From CAZGXI01 sp964529715 (GTDB lineage Bacteria > Chloroflexota > Anaerolineae > Aggregatilineales > Ch27): a stretch of DNA of 56,907 nt. Position 1 is the first letter of the stretch, and each line of letters opens with the position of its first letter. The notes beneath the pieces are model-generated. The model was not told where the DNA came from. It saw only the letters and a list, made by a program, of their open reading frames with translations, and searched no databases. The stretch spans positions 1-56,907 of the forward strand of contig CAZGXI010000033.1 in assembly GCA_964529715.1 (NCBI GenBank). The letters are read 5' to 3'. The translations under genes were made by a program, and so were the position numbers. Below are positions 25,531-34,049 of the stretch, piece by piece.

Positions 25531-25558
25531 TTGGCCCGCGCCACGCATCGAGTACAAT
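25531..25558 (+). promoter_or_regulatory. Promoter of the bactofilin gene
   Basis: TTGGCC (25531-25536) and TACAAT (25553-25558) with a 16-bp spacer, about 50 bp before the ATG at 25608. Confidence 0.55.
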
Positions 25559-25607
25559 ACAGGCGCATGGTCTGCACGTGCTCGTTGTTCCAGGGAGAGT
25601 TAACGTT

Positions 25608-26225
25608 ATGTCATTCTTTGGAGGACGTCGTCAACAACCCGAACCCCCGCCCCAGCCACCCAAGCAGCAGCCTGCTTCGCCGCCGCCCGCCCCCCGTCAG
25701 CCCGTCGGCTTTGAGACCGTGCTCGGCTCAAACACCACCCTGACCGGCGACCTGCGCAGCAAGGCCAACATCCGCCTGGACGGGGTGTTCGAGGGCACAT
25801 TGGAAATCGAAGGCAATGTTTTGGTCGGCGAGACGGCCAAGATCACGGCGGACATCAATGCGCGCAATATCTCGATTGCCGGGGCCGTGCGCGGCAATGT
25901 CAACGGCAACAAGGTGCAAATCCTGCGCACAGGCCGCGTGTGGGGCGACATCAACGCCAAAGCGATCACGACCGAGGAAGGCGCATTCATCGACGGCAAG
26001 ATCAGCATGATCAGCCACGAAGCAGCGGTGCAGAGCTTTGAGCCGCCTTCGCTGCCTGCACCCGACGTGGAAGAACCGGACTTCCTGGCCGAAATCGCGG
26101 GCGCCCTCGCCGAAGCTGCGCCGGTTGAGGCAGACATGGCGGAAGAAACAGCAGAAGAAGAACCGCCGGACGAATCTACCCTGCGCCGCGATCTGCCCAC
26201 CGACGAAGAAAACGCGCCGGGCTAA
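25608..26225 (+). CDS. Bactofilin
   Basis: 205 residues. A Pro/Gln-rich disordered N-terminus (about 1-32) precedes the right-handed beta-helix core (about 35-130): SNTTLTGDLRSKANIRLDG, FEGTLEIEGNVLVG, INARNISIAGAVRGNV and TGRVWGDINAKAITTEEGAF, matching the bactofilin repeat pattern. The C-terminal 70 residues are acidic and low-complexity. Bactofilins polymerise into nucleotide-free filaments at the membrane and organise cell shape or polar complexes. GGGAGAG 9 nt before the ATG supports the start. Its stop codon overlaps that of the convergent glycosyltransferase gene. Confidence 0.9.
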   Translation: MSFFGGRRQQPEPPPQPPKQQPASPPPAPRQPVGFETVLGSNTTLTGDLRSKANIRLDGVFEGTLEIEGNVLVGETAKITADINARNISIAGAVRGNVNGNKVQILRTGRVWGDINAKAITTEEGAFIDGKISMISHEAAVQSFEPPSLPAPDVEEPDFLAEIAGALAEAAPVEADMAEETAEEEPPDESTLRRDLPTDEENAPG

Positions 26226-27622
26226 CCGTCTGCCACCTGTCTGGTATCCCCTTCCCCCCGGCGTGAATCGTCTGGTATGGGGGAAGGGGCCACCGCGCCG
26301 TGCCTGAGGCGCTCCAACACCCAGGCCGCCGCATACCCGCTTAACAGGAATAAAAACGGGTCGGCGGGCATCCGGTAGCGGGTGGAAGGATGAAAAATCA
26401 GGTAAGCCAGGGTAATCGCCACCAGCACGGCCAGCAGGGGGCCGATCCCTTGGTGGTGATGTGCTGCCAGCGCCCACCCGACCAGCCCCAGGATCAGCAG
26501 CGGCGTGTAGGTGGCGAAGTGCACCGTGCGCGCCGCCTGGAAAGACGGCGTCTCGTAGATCATCACCGCGTCGTCTACGAACGCGCCCGTTTCGTCTACA
26601 AATTCCGGGGGCGGGACGCTGAAGGGCGTGATCTGAGGATTCCATAACGTCAGAAACTTCTGCCCGAAATGGCGCGGCCACTGGCCGGGATTCTCCAGCA
26701 GCCAGCGGATCGCCTGCTCACGATGCCAGCGAGACTGTTCCAGTTCGCCCAACCCCACCGGCATCGGTGGGTAACAATCCACCCACTGCACATCCCAACC
26801 GTTCGCCAGATAATCCGCCGCGCAGGGGTTGTTCCCCTGGTGCAGGTTGCTGCCGTCGTTGGTGCTGGTGAGCACCAGTTCCCCAAACAACCGGGAATTG
26901 CGGACGATCCAGGGTAGCATCACCAGACCCGTGACCGTGCACACAACCAAGGCTGCCAGGACTGCCCGTCGCCAGCCGATCCGCCGCAACCACCACCACG
27001 CCAGCAGAGGAAGCAACAACAGAACAACTGTCTTGGTCAGCGCGGCCAGACCGAAAGCCAACCCGGCGAACGCCGCCCAGCCTAACCCCGCACGCGACGG
27101 CCCCCTCTCAGCACGGAAGGCTGCCTCAACCCGATAGGCGCCCCATACCCCCACTGCCAACAGCAGCACGAAAATCGCTGTGTCGTTAACGCTGAGGTCC
27201 TGGAACAGCATATACGGATAAAAGGCGGTAAAGGCCGCGCCGAACAGCGCCGGAGTCGGGCCGCGCGCCGGGAACGCCTGTCGTCCAATCTGGTAAATCA
27301 GAGAGATCGTCAGCAGATCGAAACCGATCTGGACCAGCGCCACACTGATCGCGCTGCGCCCCAGGGTGCTGTAGATTGCCACCAGCGTAAAGACATACAG
27401 CGGCGGTAAGTCGGCGTCGGCCTGGCGATCTGCGAAGCGGGTGTAGCCGTGCCCACGCATAACGTTGACGGCGTACACATCATAGCCGCTGGTTTGTAAG
27501 GAGAGCGTCCCGCCAAACAGCGCCAGAAACCCCAGCCGCGCCGCCAGTGCTCCCAGCAAGATCAGCCGCAGCCAACGGCGAGCAGACCACCGCGCCAGGT
27601 GGGAAAACATCCTACGCGCCAT
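26222..27622 (-). CDS. ArnT-like membrane glycosyltransferase (second copy)
   Basis: 466 residues with about ten membrane helices, starting MARRMFSHLARW. After TM1 the first loop reads TSGYDVYAVNVMRGHGYTRF with a DADLPPLYVF segment, the region where GT-C transferases bear their catalytic Asp. Later come ALTKTVVLLLLPLLA and the soluble stretch LTSTNDGSNLHQGNNP, familiar from PMT_2 proteins, which transfer sugar from lipid-linked donors. It overlaps the preceding small membrane protein gene by 11 bp (ATGGCGCGTAG), so the two are coupled. The longer frame to 27802 is only the shadow of that gene. Confidence 0.75.
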   Translation of the reverse strand: MARRMFSHLARWSARRWLRLILLGALAARLGFLALFGGTLSLQTSGYDVYAVNVMRGHGYTRFADRQADADLPPLYVFTLVAIYSTLGRSAISVALVQIGFDLLTISLIYQIGRQAFPARGPTPALFGAAFTAFYPYMLFQDLSVNDTAIFVLLLAVGVWGAYRVEAAFRAERGPSRAGLGWAAFAGLAFGLAALTKTVVLLLLPLLAWWWLRRIGWRRAVLAALVVCTVTGLVMLPWIVRNSRLFGELVLTSTNDGSNLHQGNNPCAADYLANGWDVQWVDCYPPMPVGLGELEQSRWHREQAIRWLLENPGQWPRHFGQKFLTLWNPQITPFSVPPPEFVDETGAFVDDAVMIYETPSFQAARTVHFATYTPLLILGLVGWALAAHHHQGIGPLLAVLVAITLAYLIFHPSTRYRMPADPFLFLLSGYAAAWVLERLRHGAVAPSPIPDDSRRGEGDTRQVADG

Positions 27623-28049
27623 CCTCGCTGCCTTTATCTTCCGACGGGCCAAGGAGAGCGAATAGTACCACGCCGATGGAGGCGACCACAAAGCCCCCGA
27701 CCAGCCCGGCAGCCTGCCAGTAGCCCAGGAACGGGCCGTCGGTGATCCCCGGCGGGTGCGAGCCGAAGCCCAGCAGGTCGCCCAGGCCAGAGATGGCAGC
27801 AAACAGCAGCCCCGTCGCGCTCAGGCGGACTGCAACCTGCTGGGCCAGGTTATGGCGAACGCCAGGGTAGAACGTCCCCTGTACATAGAGCAGCGCACCG
27901 GCGATCAGCAACGCAAACCCGACCAGGATCACAACGATTTGCAACACACCGATCCCGGCAGTGGCATCCAGCCCGGTCACGCCGGGAAACATGCCCATAA
28001 ACGCCAGGACCGCCCCCAGCGTGCCGATTGCAATGCCGACCTGTGCCAT
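27612..28049 (-). CDS. Small four-helix membrane protein
   Basis: 145 residues with four hydrophobic segments (about 5-20, 33-57, 72-90 and 110-132) and a short acidic tail SEDKGSEDGA. I do not recognise the family. It directly precedes and overlaps the glycosyltransferase gene, so it may be an accessory of that enzyme. No clear ribosome-binding site is visible before the ATG. The 90 bp upstream are AT-rich low-complexity sequence. Confidence 0.65.
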   Translation of the reverse strand: MAQVGIAIGTLGAVLAFMGMFPGVTGLDATAGIGVLQIVVILVGFALLIAGALLYVQGTFYPGVRHNLAQQVAVRLSATGLLFAAISGLGDLLGFGSHPPGITDGPFLGYWQAAGLVGGFVVASIGVVLFALLGPSEDKGSEDGA

Positions 28050-28139
28050 AGAAGTTATTAGCGATTAGTAATTAGCTGATGGCTATCAACCATCGACGCA
28101 AAATCCAGGGCCGACAGCCCATCGCTAACAGCCAACGGC
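28050..28139. other. Low-complexity intergenic sequence
   Basis: Degenerate TTAGCGATTAGTAATTAGC-type and AGCTGATGGCT-type words are clustered here, similar in flavour to the stretch at 54121-54254. No gene is visible. Confidence 0.35.
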
Positions 28140-29216
28140 TTAAGGGAGAGCCTGGCGCAAGATGTGCAAAAAATTGCCGCTCAGAATATCTGCCACATGT
28201 TCCGGCGCATAGCCACGCCGGGCCAGAGCGTCGCCTATCGTCCAGAGATCGGCTACCGTGTCAATCCCGGCGGGCATGGATTCCGCGCCGAAGCCGCCGT
28301 CGGCGTCTGTGCCGATCCCCACATGCGCGGCGCTGCCCGTCAACTGGCAGACATAGTCGATGATCTCCACGATCCGCTCGAATGGGACACGGCTGTTGGG
28401 ATTGTCCTTGCGCCATGCCTCATCCATAAAGCGGTTATACAGCACCACACCCATCACGCCGCCGCGCTCGGCCAGACGCCGGATTTGCGTGTCGGTCAGG
28501 TTGCGGTGATGATCCCAGAATTTCGTCGGATTGCTGTGGCTGGCGATCACCGGCCCGTCATACCGGTCCAGCGCCTCCAGGCAGCCCTCTTCGGTCATGT
28601 GTGAGAGGTCCAGCACGGCGCGGTAATCCGCCAACACGTCCAGCAATTCCCGCCCCAATGCAGTCAGTGGACCGGGTCGCCCGGTGCCCCCGGCATAGCG
28701 CGTCTCCGACCACGCCGGGCCGACGATCCGCACGCCTCGCTCGTACCACTCCTCAAACTGGCGCGGCTCCAAGATCGGATCGGCCCCCTCCATTAGCAGC
28801 ACCAATCCCACACGGTGATCGCGCAGGTCGCAGTCCGGTTTCCAGGTGGCGAGCACAGCATCCAGGTCTTTCTGGGTGCTGACGAGGCGGACGCGCTCGT
28901 CGGAATCGGCGAGGCGCTGGTAGTAATCCCACTGGCGCAGGGCCTGCTCGTAAGCCTGCCGGGGCGTGCTGTAGCCACAGCGTTTTTCGCCGCTGGACGA
29001 CATCGGCATGTTCTCTGGCTCGACGAAGAGCGTGGCGAAGATTACCCCGACCCGGCCTAGGATCGCTTCTGGCAGGCCCATGCTCGCCAGGCCGGTTTCA
29101 GCCACGACGGCGGTGCCGGCCTCGCGGCGACGTTTTTCCCATGCGCTCGCGGCAAAATCACGTCCGTACTGGAAAGCGTTGTAGGCAATATCCTGATGCG
29201 CATCGACAACGATCAC
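28140..29216 (-). CDS. Membrane dipeptidase, peptidase family M19
   Basis: 358 residues. The metal ligands of renal-dipeptidase-type enzymes are visible: VDAHQD near residue 5-10, LLMEGADP with the bridging Glu, two His in LSHMTEE and IASHSNPTKF, and GIGTDADGGF toward the end. The family hydrolyses dipeptides, including those with a D-residue. The start is GTG 29216, preceded by GAGGACA. No signal peptide is present, so it is probably cytoplasmic. It follows two DsbA-like genes in the same direction with only 15 bp spacing and may be co-transcribed. Confidence 0.88.
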   Translation of the reverse strand: MIVVDAHQDIAYNAFQYGRDFAASAWEKRRREAGTAVVAETGLASMGLPEAILGRVGVIFATLFVEPENMPMSSSGEKRCGYSTPRQAYEQALRQWDYYQRLADSDERVRLVSTQKDLDAVLATWKPDCDLRDHRVGLVLLMEGADPILEPRQFEEWYERGVRIVGPAWSETRYAGGTGRPGPLTALGRELLDVLADYRAVLDLSHMTEEGCLEALDRYDGPVIASHSNPTKFWDHHRNLTDTQIRRLAERGGVMGVVLYNRFMDEAWRKDNPNSRVPFERIVEIIDYVCQLTGSAAHVGIGTDADGGFGAESMPAGIDTVADLWTIGDALARRGYAPEHVADILSGNFLHILRQALP

Positions 29217-29231
29217 GCTGTCCTCGATCCC

Positions 29232-29984
29232 CTACCCGCCTGCCGCGCTAAGTTCGTCGATGCGCTGGCGGATGTAGCCAATCGCATCCATCGGGAGACC
29301 CGATCCGAAGTCCGGTGGGACGCCGTTAAAGGTCAATGTCGGTGTGCCGGTGATCTCAATATCGGGATACTGCTGCGCCAGGTCGCCCAACCCCTGATTC
29401 ATCGCCTGAGCACGTTCCAGGGTTTCAGATGCATCCAGGCAGGTCTCGAAGGCTGCCGCATCCAGTCCCAGGTCGCCCGCTGCGGCCAGGAAATTCTCGC
29501 GGCTAAAGGTCTGCGCGCCGATGCGCGGCACATCTGCGTAGATGCGGTCGCTCATCTCCCAGAAGTACCCCTGATCCAGCGCACAGATCGCTGCGACAGT
29601 TCCCGCCACGTCGTACTGGCTGATAAAAGTCGGCACGTAAACAAAACTGATCCGCCCACTGCGGACATCTTCCAGCAGCAGGGGGAACGTCTCCGCGTGG
29701 AAGTCCGCACAGTGCGAGCAGACAAAGGAAGCATACTCGCGGATCGCCACCGGCGCGTCTGCCGATCCCAGGCGTGGCCAGCCTTCCTCGGTCACGCCGC
29801 GCGCGATCCCGGCATACGGCCCGTCACCGGCAGTCTGATCGGTCGGCTGGCTGCTGCCGGTCGTCAACGACTGCGTTGCCAGGATGACGACGACCACCGC
29901 CACCACTGCAACCATCACCACACCGATCAGCAGATAGATCTGCTGTTGACGCTTCGACTGCGCATTTCTCGCTGAATTAGCCAC
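29232..29984 (-). CDS. Membrane-anchored DsbA-like thiol-disulfide protein
   Basis: 250 residues from a GTG with a strong AAGGAGG site. A short basic cytoplasmic tail (NSARNAQSKRQQQIY) and one membrane helix (about 18-40) are followed by a thioredoxin-fold domain of the DsbA/BdbD type with the active site SFVCSHCADFH, a helical insertion (LDQGYFWEMSDRIYADVP) and the cis-Pro loop EITGTPTLTFNG. It probably forms or shuffles disulfides outside the membrane. It lies 16 bp after a paralogue with the same layout. Confidence 0.85.
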   Translation of the reverse strand: MANSARNAQSKRQQQIYLLIGVVMVAVVAVVVVILATQSLTTGSSQPTDQTAGDGPYAGIARGVTEEGWPRLGSADAPVAIREYASFVCSHCADFHAETFPLLLEDVRSGRISFVYVPTFISQYDVAGTVAAICALDQGYFWEMSDRIYADVPRIGAQTFSRENFLAAAGDLGLDAAAFETCLDASETLERAQAMNQGLGDLAQQYPDIEITGTPTLTFNGVPPDFGSGLPMDAIGYIRQRIDELSAAGG

Positions 29985-30000
29985 CCATTCCTCCTTAATA

Positions 30001-30771
30001 TCAGCCCCCCGCCTGAAGCAGCGCATTGATGCGCTGGCGAATAAACTCTATTGGCCAGCCGCCCGACCGACGGCCCGGCGTATATTCTGCCGCTTCGCCA
30101 TTGAACGTCAGGGTCGGCGTGCCGGTCACTTCCCCATCTGGGTAGCGCGCTGCAAGCACGGAGAACAAGTTGGTAGACGCCTCAACCCGGCGCTGGGTTT
30201 GGGCGTTGTTCATACAGGCAGAAAAAGCCGCCTCATCCAGCCCCAACTGGCGCGCCCCCTGGAGGATGCGCACTTCGCTAAACGCTGCCGACCCGAACTG
30301 CTGCTGCCAGCTAAACAGCACATCGTGCATTTCCCAGAAGGCATCCTGATCCAGTGCACAGAAAGCGGCTTTGTTCGCCGGAATCGACTGCTGCCCCAGG
30401 ACGACCGGCACAAAGACAAACCGCACCTGACCGGCGCGGATTTCGTTGTTCAAAAGCTGCTGGAACTGGTTATCGTGGAAATCGGCGCAATGTGGGCAGG
30501 TAAAGGCAGAATATTCGTGGATCGTGATCGGGGCGTCCGGCGCCCCCAACTGCGGCATCCCTTCCATGCTCAGGCCGCGCGCGATCCCGGCGTACTGCGC
30601 GCCGACGTTCTCCGCGACCGGTGCCTCAACGGGCAACCCGGCCAGGACGACGAGCACCACGGCCACCACTGCTACCGCCACGATCCCGATCAAAAGATAG
30701 GTCTGCTGCTGGCGCTTGCGCTCCGTTTCACGCGCTGCCCTGCGCTGGCGAGCTTTACTTGAAGTGGACAT
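30001..30771 (-). CDS. Membrane-anchored DsbA-like thiol-disulfide protein (paralogue)
   Basis: 256 residues from ATG 30771, with GAGGAGA upstream. A basic N-terminus (MSTSSKARQRRAARETERKR) and one membrane helix (about 24-46) are followed by a DsbA/Thioredoxin_4 domain with the active site AFTCPHCADFH and the cis-Pro loop EVTGTPTLTFNG. The CPHC dipeptide is the classical oxidising DsbA sequence, whereas the neighbour has CSHC, so the two may differ in redox potential. A good promoter lies just upstream on the minus strand; the pair and the dipeptidase gene probably form an operon. Confidence 0.85.
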   Translation of the reverse strand: MSTSSKARQRRAARETERKRQQQTYLLIGIVAVAVVAVVLVVLAGLPVEAPVAENVGAQYAGIARGLSMEGMPQLGAPDAPITIHEYSAFTCPHCADFHDNQFQQLLNNEIRAGQVRFVFVPVVLGQQSIPANKAAFCALDQDAFWEMHDVLFSWQQQFGSAAFSEVRILQGARQLGLDEAAFSACMNNAQTQRRVEASTNLFSVLAARYPDGEVTGTPTLTFNGEAAEYTPGRRSGGWPIEFIRQRINALLQAGG

Positions 30772-30819
30772 CCAAAATCTCCTCGACGAATCTACAATGC
30801 CATTTTTACGTTGCACCTT

Positions 30820-30848
30820 ACTGTACCGCTTGACAGGCGAAAGTTCAA
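30820..30848 (-). promoter_or_regulatory. Promoter of the dsbA-like operon
   Basis: On the minus strand TTGAAC (30843-30848) and TACAGT (30820-30825) are separated by 17 bp, about 50 bp before the ATG at 30771. Confidence 0.55.
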
Positions 30849-30914
30849 AGCCCTCGGCTGTTCGATTTTTGTATAGATATAAACTACCTGTCCTATCGTG
30901 CCGCCATCGGGGCG

Positions 30915-31670
30915 CTAAAGCCAGGGGACAATCACGTCCGGCAGATCGGTCAGGCGGCGGATCACGGCATCCGGCGTGACGCTCACCGACAGCGGCGCAG
31001 TGAACTCCTGGTTCTCAATCCAGACGGCTTTCAGCCCGGCCTGCTGCGCCCCGTATACGTCGAAGTAGAGGCTATCGCCCACATAAGCAGCTTCGCCCGG
31101 CTGTAATTCCAGCGCCCGCAGGGCGCGGTTGAACATTTCCGCGCCGGGCTTCCACACACCTTCATCAGCGGAAAACAGCATCACCTCTAGATAAGTAGCC
31201 AATCCCCAACGTTCCAGGTCGGCCCGATGCGCTATCCCCGGCCAAACCGTGTTGCTAACCAGCCCCAACCGCAACCCCCGCGCCTGCAGCGCGGCCAGGA
31301 CCTGCTGCCCACCATCCAACGGACGGACAAATGCCTGTATGGCAGCAACATGAGCCTGCACCGCGCCGTCCAACAAGCCGTCGGACAGATGCGTCTGCGG
31401 CACACCCCAGGCTGCCATCACCTCCATCAGCATATCTACCAGTGTCGGATTGACCGACCCGCCCTGCGCCACGCGGCGCCAATGCCAAGACACGATCTCG
31501 AAGTTTGTATCCAGCGCCACCTGGCGAGGCGGCAACGTATAGCCCTGCTTACTGAGAAAAGCATACACGCCTGCCGCGCCCAGGTCCTCCATCCCACGCC
31601 AACCTGCACCAGGCGGATGATAGTCCAGCAAAGTGCCGCCCATATCAAAAATCACACCGCGTAGTGGCAT
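30915..31670 (-). CDS. HAD-superfamily hydrolase (subfamily IA)
   Basis: 251 residues. Motif I is FDMGGTLLDY (Asp nucleophile; the usual second Asp is Gly, as in some HADs), motif II LGLVSNT, motif III Lys in VWKPGAEMF and motif IV YVGDSLYFDV. The alpha-helical cap lies between motifs I and II. These enzymes usually dephosphorylate small metabolites. ATG 31670 has a GGAATGGGAAG site; the frame reaches 31748 without support. Divergent from the GAF-PP2C gene. Confidence 0.85.
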   Translation of the reverse strand: MPLRGVIFDMGGTLLDYHPPGAGWRGMEDLGAAGVYAFLSKQGYTLPPRQVALDTNFEIVSWHWRRVAQGGSVNPTLVDMLMEVMAAWGVPQTHLSDGLLDGAVQAHVAAIQAFVRPLDGGQQVLAALQARGLRLGLVSNTVWPGIAHRADLERWGLATYLEVMLFSADEGVWKPGAEMFNRALRALELQPGEAAYVGDSLYFDVYGAQQAGLKAVWIENQEFTAPLSVSVTPDAVIRRLTDLPDVIVPWL

Positions 31671-31803
31671 CTTCCCATTCCTCAGCCCTCTTGCTGCCTG
31701 TAAAAGGGTAATGATAATCTCTGTCCGACGTGCCGCAACCGAAAACATTCTACCAGACAGCGGCTGTGTCCCACCGCTTTAGCACGTTGCCCCGGCCTGA
31801 TGC

Positions 31804-31809
31804 TATAAT
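31804..31809 (+). promoter_or_regulatory. Extended -10 promoter element before the GAF-PP2C gene
   Basis: TGCTATAAT provides an extended -10 (TATAAT at 31804-31809), about 37 bp before ATG 31847. No close -35 match at ideal spacing is present. Confidence 0.5.
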
Positions 31810-31846
31810 GCACCACGAGTTGGGAGACTGCGATGAGAGGGTAGCG

Positions 31847-33136
31847 ATGACCACCACTGCGCGACAGGTCCAGGCCAAGGCAACCGCCGAACATCTCGCC
31901 GCCGTCTACGAGATCAACCGGGCCATCAATTCCAGCCTGGAACTCGACGATGTGATGGAAGCCGTGATGGATAAAGTCATTGAGGTCATCCGGGCACAAC
32001 GCGGCTTCCTGATGCTGCGCGACGACGAAGGCAATCTGCGCGTCACAGTGGCGCGTGGCCTGAACAAAGAAGACCTGGACACGCCGGATTTCCAATATAG
32101 CACCACCATCGTCAACAAGGTGGCCCAGAGCGGCGAGCCGCTGTTAACGAACAACGCCGATCACGATCCGCGTTTTGTGGCCGGGCAGAGCATCATTGCC
32201 TTAGGGCTGCGCTCGGTGATGTGTGCGCCGATCTACTTCAAGGATCGCATGACCGGCCTGGTGTATGTAGACAACAGCCTGCGCGCGGGTATCTTCAACG
32301 AAGATGACCTGGCGCTGCTGACTTCCTTCGCCGCGACAGCAGGTATTGCCCTGGAAAATGCCCGTCTGCACCAGGTTGAAGTGCAAAATGCCCGGCGCGA
32401 AAAAGAACTGAGCATGGCACACGACATCCAGCGCAGCCTACTGCCCGCCCATCTCCCCACATTGCCCGGCTACGAGATCGCGGCTTTCTGGCGTTCGGCG
32501 CGGGAAGTAGCAGGCGATTTCTACGATGTGTTTAAACTGGGCGGTGAACGCCTGGGTACGGTTGTCGCCGATGTATCGGACAAGGGCGTGCCCGCTGCAC
32601 TGTTCATGGCGGTTGCGCGCAGCCTGATTCGCGGCAGCGCCATTTCGGCCCATTCACCAGTCGAGACGATTGAGCAGGCCAACCGCCTGATCCTGGAAGA
32701 CAGCGAAAGTGGGATGTTCGTCACCGTCTACTACACTCTCTTCGAGGCAGGCGGACGTGCAATCGGCATCAACGCTGGACACAACCGCCCAGTGCTTTAT
32801 CGCCGCCGCGAACATCGCACAGAGCTGCTCCCGCGCGGCGGCTGGGCGCTGGGCTGGTTCGATAATATTCCGCTCGCTCCCTATCCGATCCAGTTGGAGC
32901 CGGGCGACGTGCTGTTCTTCTACACCGATGGCCTGACCGAGGCCGAAAACAGTCGGGGCGAGTTCTTCGGCGAAGACCGTCTGCTGGATATTGTGCGTAA
33001 CCATGCCGGCGCCGGGTTGTCAGCGCAAGCGATCATGGCGCATATCAGCGAGGCAGTGGAGGCCTTTGTCGGAGATGCCCCCCCATTCGATGATATGACG
33101 ATGGTGATCGTGCGCTATGTGGGAGACAAAGCATGA
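31847..33136 (+). CDS. GAF-PP2C (RsbU/SpoIIE-type) serine phosphatase
   Basis: 429 residues. A short helical lead, a GAF sensory domain (about 25-175; LEVIRAQRGFLMLRDDEG, MCAPIYFKDRMTGLVYVDN), a linker helix (ELSMAHDIQRSLLP) and a PP2C domain (about 195-428) with metal-binding Asp residues in AGDFYDVF, VVADVSDKGVPAALFMA and PPFDDMTMVIVR. The layout matches phosphatases that reactivate anti-sigma antagonists in partner-switching pathways. It is soluble. ATG 31847 has a GAGAGGG site. Its stop overlaps the next start as ATGA. A degenerate RsbT-like protein is encoded in the chemosensory operon nearby, which may be a partner. Confidence 0.88.
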   Translation: MTTTARQVQAKATAEHLAAVYEINRAINSSLELDDVMEAVMDKVIEVIRAQRGFLMLRDDEGNLRVTVARGLNKEDLDTPDFQYSTTIVNKVAQSGEPLLTNNADHDPRFVAGQSIIALGLRSVMCAPIYFKDRMTGLVYVDNSLRAGIFNEDDLALLTSFAATAGIALENARLHQVEVQNARREKELSMAHDIQRSLLPAHLPTLPGYEIAAFWRSAREVAGDFYDVFKLGGERLGTVVADVSDKGVPAALFMAVARSLIRGSAISAHSPVETIEQANRLILEDSESGMFVTVYYTLFEAGGRAIGINAGHNRPVLYRRREHRTELLPRGGWALGWFDNIPLAPYPIQLEPGDVLFFYTDGLTEAENSRGEFFGEDRLLDIVRNHAGAGLSAQAIMAHISEAVEAFVGDAPPFDDMTMVIVRYVGDKA

Positions 33137-33963
33137 ACTTCATCACCCGTCTGCTGCTCATCCTGGCCGTGATAACCCTGCTCGTTGGCGTGACGGTGCT
33201 GCTGGTCTCCCCGCAGGCGGTGATCGCGATCGCCGAGGGCTTGAACAGCGTTGATACAGCCGGTCGCGCGATTCAACTCCTGCTAGCACTGCTGATCGAT
33301 CTGCTGCTGCTGGGCCTGCTCTACCAACTACTGCGCCGCGCCGTGTCGCGCGGCCTGATGGTGCGGGCGCGCGGGGCCAGAACGGAAGTCAGCATCGATT
33401 CGGTGCGGCGGCAGATCATGGCGCAGATTTCCCAGCTTCCTGACGTGCTGGACGCCCAGACCGAGGTCCGGGCCGAACGGGGCAATGCGCGAGTGACGCT
33501 GCGTGTCAGGGCCACGCCAGACATCACCGTTCCTGATAAGCAAAATGAGATCAACCGCGCGCTGCGCCAGGTGGTGGAAAAGCAGATGGGCCTGCGTCTG
33601 GCCGGCCCCCCCGTGATCCACATCGAACTCCAGACGAGCAAAGAACCACCCGAACCACCCGCCGAGGTGGCTGTGCCGCCGGTTCCCCGCCCCACACCAC
33701 GCCCTCAGCCCGAACCCCCGCCTGCTCCACCAGTCGCAGAAGTCCGGCCTGCTGAACCGGAAAAATCCGCGCCGCCCATCCCCGTGGCCGTCGCGCCCGA
33801 ACCCGCGCCCGGCCCACATCTGGTCGCCCTGGAACCTGCCGACGAAGACGAGGAAACCGGCATCTCTCCGGCGGCGCCAGCAGTTCCCGGCTGGCGCGAC
33901 GACGCATTGGACGGATCGACGATGCGCCTCGACGAGGCGCGAACGCCATTCGACCAGTCCTGA
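33133..33963 (+). CDS. AmaP/Asp23-type membrane protein with Pro-rich tail
   Basis: 276 residues. Two membrane helices (about 5-28 and 45-67) are followed by an Asp23/AmaP-like alpha/beta domain (about 75-165; VSIDSVRRQIMAQISQLPDV, VTLRVRATPDITVPDK). The final 100 residues are Pro/Glu-rich and probably unstructured. AmaP anchors Asp23 envelope-stress proteins in Firmicutes; similarity here is by pattern and moderately certain. It is translationally coupled to the PP2C gene by a 4-bp overlap, suggesting the phosphatase acts at the membrane. Confidence 0.65.
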   Translation: MNFITRLLLILAVITLLVGVTVLLVSPQAVIAIAEGLNSVDTAGRAIQLLLALLIDLLLLGLLYQLLRRAVSRGLMVRARGARTEVSIDSVRRQIMAQISQLPDVLDAQTEVRAERGNARVTLRVRATPDITVPDKQNEINRALRQVVEKQMGLRLAGPPVIHIELQTSKEPPEPPAEVAVPPVPRPTPRPQPEPPPAPPVAEVRPAEPEKSAPPIPVAVAPEPAPGPHLVALEPADEDEETGISPAAPAVPGWRDDALDGSTMRLDEARTPFDQS

Positions 33964-34004
33964 AGCTGCCGGCGATGGGGAGCACGCGCCCGGACATTTT
34001 GTGA

Positions 34005-34010
34005 TATACT
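34005..34010 (+). promoter_or_regulatory. Extended -10 element before the HEAT-like repeat gene
   Basis: TGATATACT forms an extended -10 (TATACT at 34005-34010), 40 bp before the ATG at 34050. No clear -35 box. Confidence 0.4.
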
Positions 34011-34049
34011 CCAACAGGGTTTCAGCAAGCTAGCTCCCCAGGTTGGGCG